Source: RUG563 sp964423675
GTDB lineage: Bacteria > Bacillota > Clostridia > Christensenellales > Aristaeellaceae
Length of the DNA: 32,238 nt
Direction: 5' to 3'
Assembly: GCA_964423675.1 (NCBI GenBank)
Contig: CAYRFP010000022.1
Location: 1 to 32,238, forward strand
Shown here: positions 7,127 to 15,091 of the stretch, one piece after another
Layout: every line of letters starts with the position of its first letter
Numbering within the stretch: the first letter of the stretch is position 1
Position numbers and translations under genes: made by a program
Notes under the pieces: model-generated
Databases searched by the model: none
The model's input: the letters and a program-made list of their open reading frames with translations, nothing else
Told to the model about the DNA's origin: nothing

Positions 7127-8326
7127 TTATTTCAGGAAATACGTCATGACATAGCCGGTGATGTTGCCATAGCGTACCTGCGTCCATTCATCGCCGGGGG
7201 TCAGAACGGTGACCGTAGTTCCGGAAGAAAGCCGCTGATAAATAGAGCCCGTTTGCTTGCTGGGCGAGGAACGAAGGTTCACGTAGCTGTTTCCGTTCTG
7301 CACGGTCTTGGTGGGCGTGGTGGGCAGGTTATAAAGCTTCAGATATTTGGTCATGATGTAGCCGGAATTGCCGCTGGCAGAGCCATAGACTTGACACCAG
7401 GTTTCGCCTTGGGCCACCACTTCCAGCCGAATGCCATTCTTATACTGGGCGATCACCTTCGCGGATAGGGAGGGCTGTGCCCGCAGGTTCAGATACTGGG
7501 TCGAGCGGGGATTGTTCACGATAGCATAGCCAATCGTTGTAGGCGTGGAGGGCGTAGGAGTGACAGAGGAGGATCCCATCCGCAGGAAGCTGGAATCAGC
7601 ATAGCCGATCACGCCGCCAATGCTAACCTGCCAAAACGTGTTGCCCTGCAAAAGCACATTCACGGCAGTTCCGTTCATATATTGCGCCAGCACGGAAGAA
7701 CCGTTGTAGGTGGGGGCATTGCGCAGATTCAGCTTACCGTTGTTGCCGGTGGAAACATAGGCGGAGGAAACGGCGCTGGAACTGCCAGTGCGCAGCACGA
7801 ACTCCTGCCGGAAATAACCGATTTGACCGTCGATTTCTACCTGATACCAGCCGTCCATGGAAGCAAGAATTCGGAACAGGGCTCCATTATAATAGATGCC
7901 CAGTACAGGGGCAGAATAGCTGGGATACTGACGAAGATTCAGAAATTGGGTGGCGCGGGGGTTTTGTACCACGCCGGTATCATAAGCCGTGCCGGACACA
8001 GAGCGATCCAGGAAATTCTTGCTCATGTAGCCATACAGCCCGCTTTCCGGCAGGCGGACATAATACCAGTTACTCACTTCGTTGATAATCCCGACCCAGT
8101 CGCCCTCCTTGGCGCTGCCAAGCCAGGCATAATCACTACCGGGGCCGGCGCGCAGATTCAGCGTGCTGGTGCCGGAAACGATAGCATAATCTATTATGGA
8201 CAGATGGATATACTCCGCTCCCTGCCCGATGGGCAAAGAAGAAGCCAGAGCAGGGCAACAAAGGCTTAGCAATAGCACAAGGACACAGGCGGCCAATGCT
8301 ATGGATTTGAACCAGTTTTTCTTCAT
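7127..8326 (-). CDS. Secreted protein with five bacterial SH3 (SH3b) repeats
   Basis: A 399-residue exported protein. The signal peptide spans about residues 1-28 (KKNWFKS, long hydrophobic core, PALA|SS). The rest is five SH3b repeats, each with the LNLR-x-x-P/PS core and ending in GY(M/F/A/I/V) plus a hydrophobic stretch: about residues 46-110, 117-184, 190-250, 268-333 and 343-399. Proline/threonine-rich linkers (TPTPSTPTT) separate repeats 3-4 and 4-5. SH3b repeats commonly bind cell-wall peptides or act as targeting modules of wall hydrolases, but no catalytic domain is attached, so it may be a wall-binding or adhesive protein. ATG 8326 has GGAGGG seven bases upstream. It is downstream of hemW on the same strand but separated by 70 bases. 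Confidence 0.85.
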   Translation of the reverse strand: MKKNWFKSIALAACVLVLLLSLCCPALASSLPIGQGAEYIHLSIIDYAIVSGTSTLNLRAGPGSDYAWLGSAKEGDWVGIINEVSNWYYVRLPESGLYGYMSKNFLDRSVSGTAYDTGVVQNPRATQFLNLRQYPSYSAPVLGIYYNGALFRILASMDGWYQVEIDGQIGYFRQEFVLRTGSSSAVSSAYVSTGNNGKLNLRNAPTYNGSSVLAQYMNGTAVNVLLQGNTFWQVSIGGVIGYADSSFLRMGSSSVTPTPSTPTTIGYAIVNNPRSTQYLNLRAQPSLSAKVIAQYKNGIRLEVVAQGETWCQVYGSASGNSGYIMTKYLKLYNLPTTPTKTVQNGNSYVNLRSSPSKQTGSIYQRLSSGTTVTVLTPGDEWTQVRYGNITGYVMTYFLK

Positions 8327-8396
8327 GATGATCCCTCCAAATCATGCGCTCTTCTGTATAATAGACGATTGACGGCTTCCAATTGTTCCGTATTTT

Positions 8397-9518
8397 TTAT
8401 AATAATTCCACCAGCACCCGATTTTGCATATCCATGCCATGGCGGGTCAGACGGACAAAGCCGTTTTTCCATTCGATTAGCCCCTCATGCAGAGGCTTTT
8501 GCAGAGCGCAGCCAAAGGCCTGGGCGATGGTTACGCCATGCATCTGCTCAAATTCTTTTTCGGATACGCCTTCCATCATCCGTAGCCCCAGCATCATCGA
8601 TTCAAATCGTTCGTCTTCCGGAGAAAGGTAAGTTTCTTCCGCAGGCTTTTTTGCCAGATAATCGGACAGGGAGGACGGATTCTGATAGCGAACAGTGCCC
8701 AGAAACCCGCAGGCGGCGCTGCCAATGCCTAAGTATTCCCTGCGTTTCCAGCAATCCACGTTGTGACGGCAGGCATAGCCCGGTAACGCAAAATTGCTGA
8801 TTTCATATTGCTCAAAGCCATGCGCGAACAGCGTCTCCCTGCAGCATTCGTATTGCCGCCGTTCTGTTTCTTCCTCGGGAAGCTGCCAAATTCCCGCATC
8901 CACTTGCGATTTCATCCGCGTGCCTTCTTCCAGAATCAGGCCGTAGCAGGAAAGATGGGTGGGGGAGAGGGAGAGCGCTTGTTCCAGCGTTTCCTGAACC
9001 ATGACTTCGCTTTGTCCGGGCAGTCCCAGCATCAGATCCAGATTCAGATTCTGAAACCCCATTTCTCGGCAGAGCGCAACGGATTCTTCCACCTGCTCCC
9101 AGGAGTGAATTCGGCCCAGCATTTGAAGCAGCTTGGGCTGGGATGCCTGTGCTCCCAGAGACAGGCGGTTAATCCCCCCTCGCCGCAGCGCCGCCAAGAA
9201 CGGCCTGGTGAGCGTGCCGGGATTGCATTCACAGGAGCATTCTGCATCCTGCGCAAAGGGAAAGCAGCGATGCACTGCGGCCAGCAGTTCTTCCATCAGC
9301 GGGGCGGGCAGCAGGGAGGGCGTTCCGCCGCCGATATACAGCGTCTGCAACTCGAACGCATCCTGTTGGCTTTTTACCAGCATTTCTTTCTGCATTCGGG
9401 CAATGTATGCGGGTATATCTGCTTCTCGCCCGGCATAGGAGGCAAAATCGCAATAAGCGCATTTCTGAACGCAGAAGGGAACATGCAGATACAGCCCGAT
9501 GGGCTTGCGGGCGGACAT
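8397..9518 (-). CDS. hemW: HemW-type radical SAM protein (coproporphyrinogen III oxidase-like)
   Basis: A 373-residue radical SAM protein. The Fe-S motif C-V-Q-K-C-A-Y-C occupies residues 16-23 within LYLHVPFC, as in HemN/HemW, and TLYIGGGTPSLL and SLGAQA are further family blocks. Length and the C-terminal HemW domain (GLRMMEGV, GLIEWKNGFVRLT) favour HemW, the heme chaperone, over the oxygen-independent coproporphyrinogen oxidase HemN, which is longer; no other heme genes are in the window. Its ATG shares one base with the TAA of the upstream DUF5711 gene (TAATG), so it is probably translated by coupling. Confidence 0.87.
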   Translation of the reverse strand: MSARKPIGLYLHVPFCVQKCAYCDFASYAGREADIPAYIARMQKEMLVKSQQDAFELQTLYIGGGTPSLLPAPLMEELLAAVHRCFPFAQDAECSCECNPGTLTRPFLAALRRGGINRLSLGAQASQPKLLQMLGRIHSWEQVEESVALCREMGFQNLNLDLMLGLPGQSEVMVQETLEQALSLSPTHLSCYGLILEEGTRMKSQVDAGIWQLPEEETERRQYECCRETLFAHGFEQYEISNFALPGYACRHNVDCWKRREYLGIGSAACGFLGTVRYQNPSSLSDYLAKKPAEETYLSPEDERFESMMLGLRMMEGVSEKEFEQMHGVTIAQAFGCALQKPLHEGLIEWKNGFVRLTRHGMDMQNRVLVELL

Positions 9519-10627
9519 TAGGGCAACGTCACGGCGTAAACATCGCTGTCGCAGGACAGAAGCGCTACGCCGCCGGAAAGCATGCCCAGGAAACCTGTCA
9601 CCTGCCGGCTGGCTAAGTCGCCGGGCAGGCTAATGGCAGTGAAACGCTGTGCGTTCACATCGGCTCGATAAATGGTGTCGCCGGAGAAGGCGTAAACCCG
9701 TTTGTTATACAGTGCCGCGCCAACACAGGAGGAGGGCAGGGTAAAACGCTTATCAGTTTTCCCGGAAAGCAGACGCAGCTGGTTGATGTCCTCGGTATTT
9801 CCGCTGGCCTGGGACAGCGTAAACAGCAGCATGGCATTGCTACCGTTCACTTGGGAATCAGCCAGCTGCCAGCCGTAAACCAGCACCGTGCCGCTGGTAT
9901 CCTGGGTGCCGCGATAATCATAAAGACGAAGCTGCTGCGTGCTGATTACGTGCAGCTTATTCCCGGCGTAAACAATGGCATAGGTCAACGCTTCGCCCAG
10001 TGAAATTTCGCCGGAATTGCTCAGGTTCACCCGGAAGGTATGCATAATCGTGTTGGGCACAGTTCCATATACGTCCAAAGAGGTAGTCCAGAAATATTCG
10101 CCGTTATCAAAGAAACCCAGGTCCAGGATAATCATATCCTCATAGGCCGTTGTTTCGCTGTCCACGGTAGTGCCCTGCATATCCTTGATAATCAGGGAGG
10201 GGCTGGCATCGCTGCCCAACACCACTGCCACATATTTCTTTCCAACCCGCGCGAACTGGATCGTGTCCGCCAGGTTTTCATTATAGGTGGAATAGCCGTT
10301 TTGATTGATGATGTGCAGCTGCGTACCCGTCCAGGCAGTCACTACAGAATCGCTACAGGAGAAGCTGGCGTTTTCCCCTAAGGTATAACTCCATTTTTCA
10401 TACCCCCGGGCGTTCAGGCAAAAAAGGGTCATGCCATCATAATACAGAATGTTTTCCCCGAAAGGGGTCACATCCTGCGTGGACACGCAGCGAAGCTGCA
10501 CTGCACCCACTTGCCGGTTGCCCCGGAATACGCCCAGCGCTACCAGCACAATCAGCACGGCCACCACGGCCAGGGCGATAAAAATCACCATCCGCCGCTT
10601 TCGATTCATGGGCTGGGATAGCTGCAT
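9518..10627 (-). CDS. DUF5711 family membrane-anchored beta-propeller-like protein
   Basis: A 369-residue protein with a basic N-terminus (NRKRR), one transmembrane helix (about residues 13-34) and a large extracytoplasmic part rich in beta strands with repeated blade-like segments such as MTLFCLNARGYEKW, TQLHIINQNG, NKLHVIST, KRVYAFSGDTIYRAD. This is the DUF5711 pattern; function is unknown. The frame opens at a GTG (10636), but ATG 10627 has AGGTGG at the proper distance and is chosen. It is the first of a coupled pair with hemW and lies 63 bases after the helicase gene, so all three may share a transcript. Confidence 0.75.
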   Translation of the reverse strand: MQLSQPMNRKRRMVIFIALAVVAVLIVLVALGVFRGNRQVGAVQLRCVSTQDVTPFGENILYYDGMTLFCLNARGYEKWSYTLGENASFSCSDSVVTAWTGTQLHIINQNGYSTYNENLADTIQFARVGKKYVAVVLGSDASPSLIIKDMQGTTVDSETTAYEDMIILDLGFFDNGEYFWTTSLDVYGTVPNTIMHTFRVNLSNSGEISLGEALTYAIVYAGNKLHVISTQQLRLYDYRGTQDTSGTVLVYGWQLADSQVNGSNAMLLFTLSQASGNTEDINQLRLLSGKTDKRFTLPSSCVGAALYNKRVYAFSGDTIYRADVNAQRFTAISLPGDLASRQVTGFLGMLSGGVALLSCDSDVYAVTLP

Positions 10628-10690
10628 GCCGTCCACCTGCTTTCAAAATTTCTTCCGCCGGCGCTTGAGCCTGCGTTGCCTTTTATTGTA

Positions 10691-13600
10691 TCATGCTTTA
10701 GCCGCTCCGTCAAATAGCGCCAAAATATCTTTTTCCGTCAGACGGGTGGGCATTTCCTCACCGGGGGTGATTAGCTTGTCAAACAGCCGCCGTTTGCGAT
10801 CACTCATTTGCAAAACCTGCTCCTCAATGGAATTATGCACCACCAGCCGCAGTACTTCCACCTTCTTGGTCTGCCCGATACGATGGGCGCGGCCAGTGGC
10901 CTGTTCTTCAGCCGTGGGGTTCCACCAGGGATCATAATGAATCACCAGATCTGCTCCGGTCAGGTTCAGGCCCGTGCCGCCTGCCTTAAGAGAAATCAGG
11001 AACACGTTGGTTTCCCCGGCGTTAAACCGGTTTGTTAAATCAACGCGCTGAGAGGCGGGAGTTTCGCCATCCAGATACAGATAGGGGATATTTTCCTCTT
11101 GGAGCCTTTTTTCGATGATATGGAGCATGGACGTGAATTGGGAAAAAACCAGCGCACGCCGGCCTGCCGCCAAAGAGGGCGGAAGCACATCCATCAGCAA
11201 CTCCAGCTTGCCCGATACTCCGGCATAATCCTGCAAACAAAGGGCGGGATGGCAGCAGATTTGCCGCAATTCCGTAATGGCAGAAAGCACCTCGGCCCGT
11301 CCCCGGTTGAGCCCGCGCTCCCGAAGAATTTCGTCCACCCGCTCTCGCTTTTGCAAAAGCGCGGCGTCGTAAACCCGGCGCTGCTCCGGCGGCAACTCTG
11401 CCATGAGCACCGATTCCAGCTTCTCGGGCAATTCGCCCAGTACATCACCCTTGAGCCGGCGCATCAGGAACGGCCGAATGCGCCGACGCAGATCATCGGC
11501 GTTCTGGCCTTCGCCCCAGCGACGCAGGAAATCTGTGTATCGCGGCAAATACCCCGGCAGCACAAAGTCAAACAGGGACCATAATTCGCCTGCATGGTTT
11601 TCCATGGGTGTGCCGGTTAGCGCGATGCGGGTTTGCGCGGTTAGTTGCTTTACTGCATGCGCACCTACGGATTGAACATTTTTGATTTGCTGGGCTTCAT
11701 CCAGCACCACAAAGCGGAAGGGGATTTCCGCCATCAGCCCAATATCACGCCGAATCAGCGGATAACTGGTGATCACCAGATCCGGGGCGTTGCTTCCGCG
11801 AATGGCTTCGATCTGCTCTGCCCGGGCGGCCTGACTGCCAGACAGCATCAGCACCCGGAGCTGCGGCGTAAATTTGGCGCATTCGTTGAGCCAGTTGTAG
11901 GTCAGCGAGGTGGGGGCGATAATGAGAGACGGCATCCGTTCCTGTGCGTTTTCCACGGCGGATAAAAGCGCGGAAAGGGTCTGTACTGTTTTGCCCAGTC
12001 CCATGTCGTCCGCCAGAATGCCGCCCATGCCTAAGGCATGCAGGGAAAGCAGCCATTCATAGCCCCGCTGCTGATAGGGACGCAGCGTTTTGATAGGCGG
12101 GGGCGGGGCAGTAAAGGAAAGGGATGCGGCTTTGGCGGCACCTTCGTCCAGGGAAACATCCAGACCGTTTTCCCGAATCAGCGCGGCCAGATAGGCAGCC
12201 CAGCAGGAAGCCAATTCGGGATGCCCGGTGTTTTCCTCGGCTTCCGCCACGGTTTCTGCCAGCGGCTGCCATTCTTCCGCATCGGTTAGATCCAGGAATG
12301 TTCCATCCTTGAATCGGAAATATCGCTTGCGCCGCCGCAGCGCTTCCAGCAGGGGCAGCAGTTCATCAATAGGCGTATCGCCATCGCTCATTTCCAGAAT
12401 TAGCTGGCCGTTTTTAAGCCGCATGGCACCCTTGAACAGGGGCTTGCGGGGCGTGATTCGTTTAAAGTCCTTGCTGAAGAACACTTCTGCCATTTCTGTC
12501 AGTCGGGCGGCACCGCCCATGACGAAATCATAAATGCGTTCTGCGCCGCTGAGATAAACCTTTCCCCGGCGTACATGAAATCCGGCCTGTGCCAGTTCAT
12601 CCAGCACAGCCCGCTCTCCCGCCGCATCCCGCAAAAGCAGCGATCCGGTGGGCTGGGATTCCGGCACGAAGGGATCGATCTCGATCTCCCCATAGCGGAA
12701 AGCTACCTGGGCGGTTACATCCTGACCATCCTTATCCAGATAGATTTTCACTTCCAGGGGCAGATGAGTAAAGCAGTTTTCCAGGGTGGGATCAATGGTG
12801 ACTGTGCCAAGCCGCAGCAGGAAGGGCAAAAGCTCGCCCATCACCCGGGGCGTATCCTGCGCGGAAAAAGCAAAATTGGCTTCCCGGCCAGAGGAAAAAT
12901 GCAAAAGTGTGCCCAGCAGTCGCCGCTGTTCCGGCGGCGTGATAACGCATGCGCCATCTGCCAGCACAAAGCGGAAATCCTTGGTCAGCGGCATCAGCCG
13001 ATCCGGTATTTCCGACGTGATGGAAAGACGAATGGGCGTGCCGGTCAGATGAAAATTCAAAGGCAGCGCGTGGCTTTCAATGCCCTGCAGATTGTATACC
13101 TCGCCGTTAATTTGCAGGGTAAAGGGCAGATCTACCAGTGCTTCCATCACCCGCGCCGCCATGCGCGGCGACAGCAGCATTACCCGTGCATCCGCGCCGG
13201 TCAACGTACGGGCGGCGGGGTTTTCACAGTATTCGGCCAAAATGTCCAGCAGCTTCGTCTGCTTTTCATCAAATCGCATCCATTGCGGCCGATATTCAAA
13301 GCCCTTGCCAAAGGGCAGCACGGTGCCATCCTCCCGGCATTGGAGAAAATGTGGAATATGGCGAACCACATAAAGCCGATCCTCGCCAATTTTCAGCCCA
13401 ATGCGCAGACCCTCGCGGGTCAAAAACAAAGCGGGACACAGCTGAATGCCGTCCGCTTCCGGAAGCGCACTGGAAACTGCTTCAAACAGCGCTGGTACCG
13501 CCATCTGCGCTCGGCGCTTTTCCATTTCCTGCATTACGCCGCTTTCAATGGCAGCCAGCGCCCCGGCAACGCAGTGGCGGCAGGCGCGTGCCGCGCAATC

Positions 13601-13780
13601 GCAGCGGACACTGCTGGCTGATACCCGTACCACATGGGTGGTATTTTCCTCGGAAACAATATAAGCAACCTCATCTTTGTTGCGACGGGCTTCCCGCACC
13701 AGCGCGCGATGAAACAGCGCTTTGCCCAGCGCAAATTCTTCCTCGCCCGCTTTTTCCCGAAGCATGTCCGCCGTAAGCAT
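10691..13780 (-). CDS. SNF2 family DEAD/DEAH-box helicase with N-terminal SWIM zinc finger
   Basis: A 1029-residue Swi2/Snf2 ATPase. Order of domains: SWIM finger (C60, C62, C67, H69 in VRCDCAARACRHC), a long SNF2-associated region (PF08455-like), the helicase N-domain with ADDMGLGKT (about 588-596), the DEAQ box (about 693) and ALTGTP, and the helicase C-domain with LKAGGTGLNLTGAD and TGRAHRIGQ (about 960). SNF2 proteins translocate on double-stranded DNA and remodel nucleoprotein; many bacterial ones assist transcription or repair. The frame opens at 13834, but ATG 13780 with GGGGGAT eight bases upstream fits. No methylase, nuclease or phospholipase D partner is adjacent, so I do not call it a defence gene. 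Confidence 0.92.
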   Translation of the reverse strand: MLTADMLREKAGEEEFALGKALFHRALVREARRNKDEVAYIVSEENTTHVVRVSASSVRCDCAARACRHCVAGALAAIESGVMQEMEKRRAQMAVPALFEAVSSALPEADGIQLCPALFLTREGLRIGLKIGEDRLYVVRHIPHFLQCREDGTVLPFGKGFEYRPQWMRFDEKQTKLLDILAEYCENPAARTLTGADARVMLLSPRMAARVMEALVDLPFTLQINGEVYNLQGIESHALPLNFHLTGTPIRLSITSEIPDRLMPLTKDFRFVLADGACVITPPEQRRLLGTLLHFSSGREANFAFSAQDTPRVMGELLPFLLRLGTVTIDPTLENCFTHLPLEVKIYLDKDGQDVTAQVAFRYGEIEIDPFVPESQPTGSLLLRDAAGERAVLDELAQAGFHVRRGKVYLSGAERIYDFVMGGAARLTEMAEVFFSKDFKRITPRKPLFKGAMRLKNGQLILEMSDGDTPIDELLPLLEALRRRKRYFRFKDGTFLDLTDAEEWQPLAETVAEAEENTGHPELASCWAAYLAALIRENGLDVSLDEGAAKAASLSFTAPPPPIKTLRPYQQRGYEWLLSLHALGMGGILADDMGLGKTVQTLSALLSAVENAQERMPSLIIAPTSLTYNWLNECAKFTPQLRVLMLSGSQAARAEQIEAIRGSNAPDLVITSYPLIRRDIGLMAEIPFRFVVLDEAQQIKNVQSVGAHAVKQLTAQTRIALTGTPMENHAGELWSLFDFVLPGYLPRYTDFLRRWGEGQNADDLRRRIRPFLMRRLKGDVLGELPEKLESVLMAELPPEQRRVYDAALLQKRERVDEILRERGLNRGRAEVLSAITELRQICCHPALCLQDYAGVSGKLELLMDVLPPSLAAGRRALVFSQFTSMLHIIEKRLQEENIPYLYLDGETPASQRVDLTNRFNAGETNVFLISLKAGGTGLNLTGADLVIHYDPWWNPTAEEQATGRAHRIGQTKKVEVLRLVVHNSIEEQVLQMSDRKRRLFDKLITPGEEMPTRLTEKDILALFDGAAKA

Positions 13781-13913
13781 AAAAAAGATCCCCCTTTTTT
13801 GCGCCGTTTCAAAAATAAAGGCAAAATGACGCATCTTTTAAAAATACGCCGTTTCTCCTGGATTTCCTTCTTATAGAACAGTTTTTTTCCAATGCCTTTT
13901 GTTTCCTGAATGG

Positions 13914-13948
13914 CTATAAAAAACGAGGAGGAAACGAATTCCTCCTCG
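13914..13948 (-). terminator. Intrinsic terminator downstream of the zinc-binding lipoprotein gene
   Basis: CGAGGAGGAA at 13924-13933 pairs with TTCCTCCTCG at 13939-13948; read on the minus strand the stem is followed by TTTTTTATAG. It ends the znuA-like unit and isolates the helicase gene, which then needs its own promoter in 13781-13915; none is clear to me. Confidence 0.88.
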
Positions 13949-13962
13949 CGGCTTTAGAATGC

Positions 13963-14871
13963 TTATTCGCCCAACGCTTCCTGCAAAACGGCCAGATTGC
14001 CTCGCATCACATCCTGATAAGCAGTAATGGCTCCATCGCCGGTAACCAGCGGATCCAGGCTGTATACCAGCGCACTGGTTTCCTGGCTTACCGCTTGCAG
14101 CGCTGCATTCTCATACTGTGGCTCGGCAAACAGCGGAGGGCAGCCCGCCGCTTTCACAGCGTCTGCTACCTTTTCAAGCAGCCGTGGCGAAAGCGGTTCG
14201 TCCGGCTCCAGTGCTACCACGGCGACCACATCTAGCCCGTAAGCGTTGGCAAAGTAGGGGAAAGCTTCATGGAACGTAACGATTTGTTTGTGGGGGAGAG
14301 CGGAAATGGCAGCTGCCAGTTCCTGATCCAGATCGGCCAATAGAGCGCAGTAATCTGCGGCATTTTGACGAATCTGTTCCGCATGCTCGGGCAAAAGCTG
14401 GCACAGGGCAGTTTCCATATTGCGCACCATTTGGATGGCGTTTTGCGGATCCAGCCAGATATGCGCATTATATTCGCCGTGATCGTGGTCATGATCGTGA
14501 TCGTGTTCCGTATCGTCCTCTTCTGCCAGAAGCGAGACACCTTGTGCACAATCGACAATGGCAAGTGATGGCAGCTGCTGCATGAGATTCGGAAGGAAGG
14601 TTTCCATGCCCGCGCCGTTAATCAGCAGCGCCTTGGCTCCGGACAGGGTGCGCATATCGCTGGTTAACAGCTGATAATCATGCAGGCAGCCGGTGGATGG
14701 CGCGGTCATGCAGGAAAGCGCCACGCCGTCTATATCCAGTAGCACATTCTGCGCCAGGATATAAACTGGGTAAAAGGAAGCGACGATTTGCACGTTTTCC
14801 GCCTGCGCCGAGCAGCCGCAGCAGCACAGCAACAGCGAGAAAACCAGAAAAATGGTGGTGGCTTTTTTCAT
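13963..14871 (-). CDS. znuA: Zinc (metal) ABC transporter substrate-binding lipoprotein, ZnuA-like
   Basis: A 302-residue cluster-9 (TroA/ZnuA) binding protein. Residues 1-20 are a lipoprotein-type signal ending in a cysteine-rich stretch with the probable lipidated C20 (CCG|C). Metal ligands look present: H64 in CLHDYQ, H137 in AHIWLDP, a histidine in VTFHEAFPYF and a late acidic residue. A histidine/aspartate-rich loop at about 122-131 is characteristic of zinc-specific members, where it captures zinc. ATG 14871 has AAGGAG five bases upstream; the frame extends further but without a ribosome site. No znuB or znuC is adjacent, so it is either an orphan or served by a distant importer. No recognisable Zur or AdcR box; an inverted GGCTT/AAGCC lies at 14936-14951. 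Confidence 0.88.
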   Translation of the reverse strand: MKKATTIFLVFSLLLCCCGCSAQAENVQIVASFYPVYILAQNVLLDIDGVALSCMTAPSTGCLHDYQLLTSDMRTLSGAKALLINGAGMETFLPNLMQQLPSLAIVDCAQGVSLLAEEDDTEHDHDHDHDHGEYNAHIWLDPQNAIQMVRNMETALCQLLPEHAEQIRQNAADYCALLADLDQELAAAISALPHKQIVTFHEAFPYFANAYGLDVVAVVALEPDEPLSPRLLEKVADAVKAAGCPPLFAEPQYENAALQAVSQETSALVYSLDPLVTGDGAITAYQDVMRGNLAVLQEALGE

Positions 14872-15035
14872 GGGGCTCCTTTCTAATGGCGGTGCGTAAG
14901 ATAAAACAGTGTCCTGATGAGTGTACCCCATAAAGCGGCTTTTTGTAAAGCCATTTCATGGAGAAAATGCGAAGAAAAACATTTTAACAGGAAAAACGCA
15001 AAAGCTATGGACGGTTGAGCGTTTGCAGTCAAAGC

Positions 15036-15072
15036 AGAAAAAGAGGGATTTCTTTTCTGAAATCCCCCTCTT
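15036..15072 (-). terminator. Intrinsic terminator of thrS
   Basis: AAGAGGGATTTC at 15041-15052 pairs with GAAATCCCCCTCTT at 15059-15072 (one bulged base); read on the minus strand the stem is followed by TTTTCTGC. It lies 19 bases past the thrS stop. Confidence 0.82.
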
Positions 15073-15091
15073 GCAAAAAAGCCGGCTTATT

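Noticed and set aside
10691..13780. SNF2 helicase as part of a phage-defence system
   Set aside because: No nuclease, methylase or other defence partner is next to it; neighbours are housekeeping genes.
14472..14510. Tandem repeat GATCATGATCGTG in the ZnuA-like gene
   Set aside because: It simply encodes the His/Asp-rich metal loop; not a separate repeat element.
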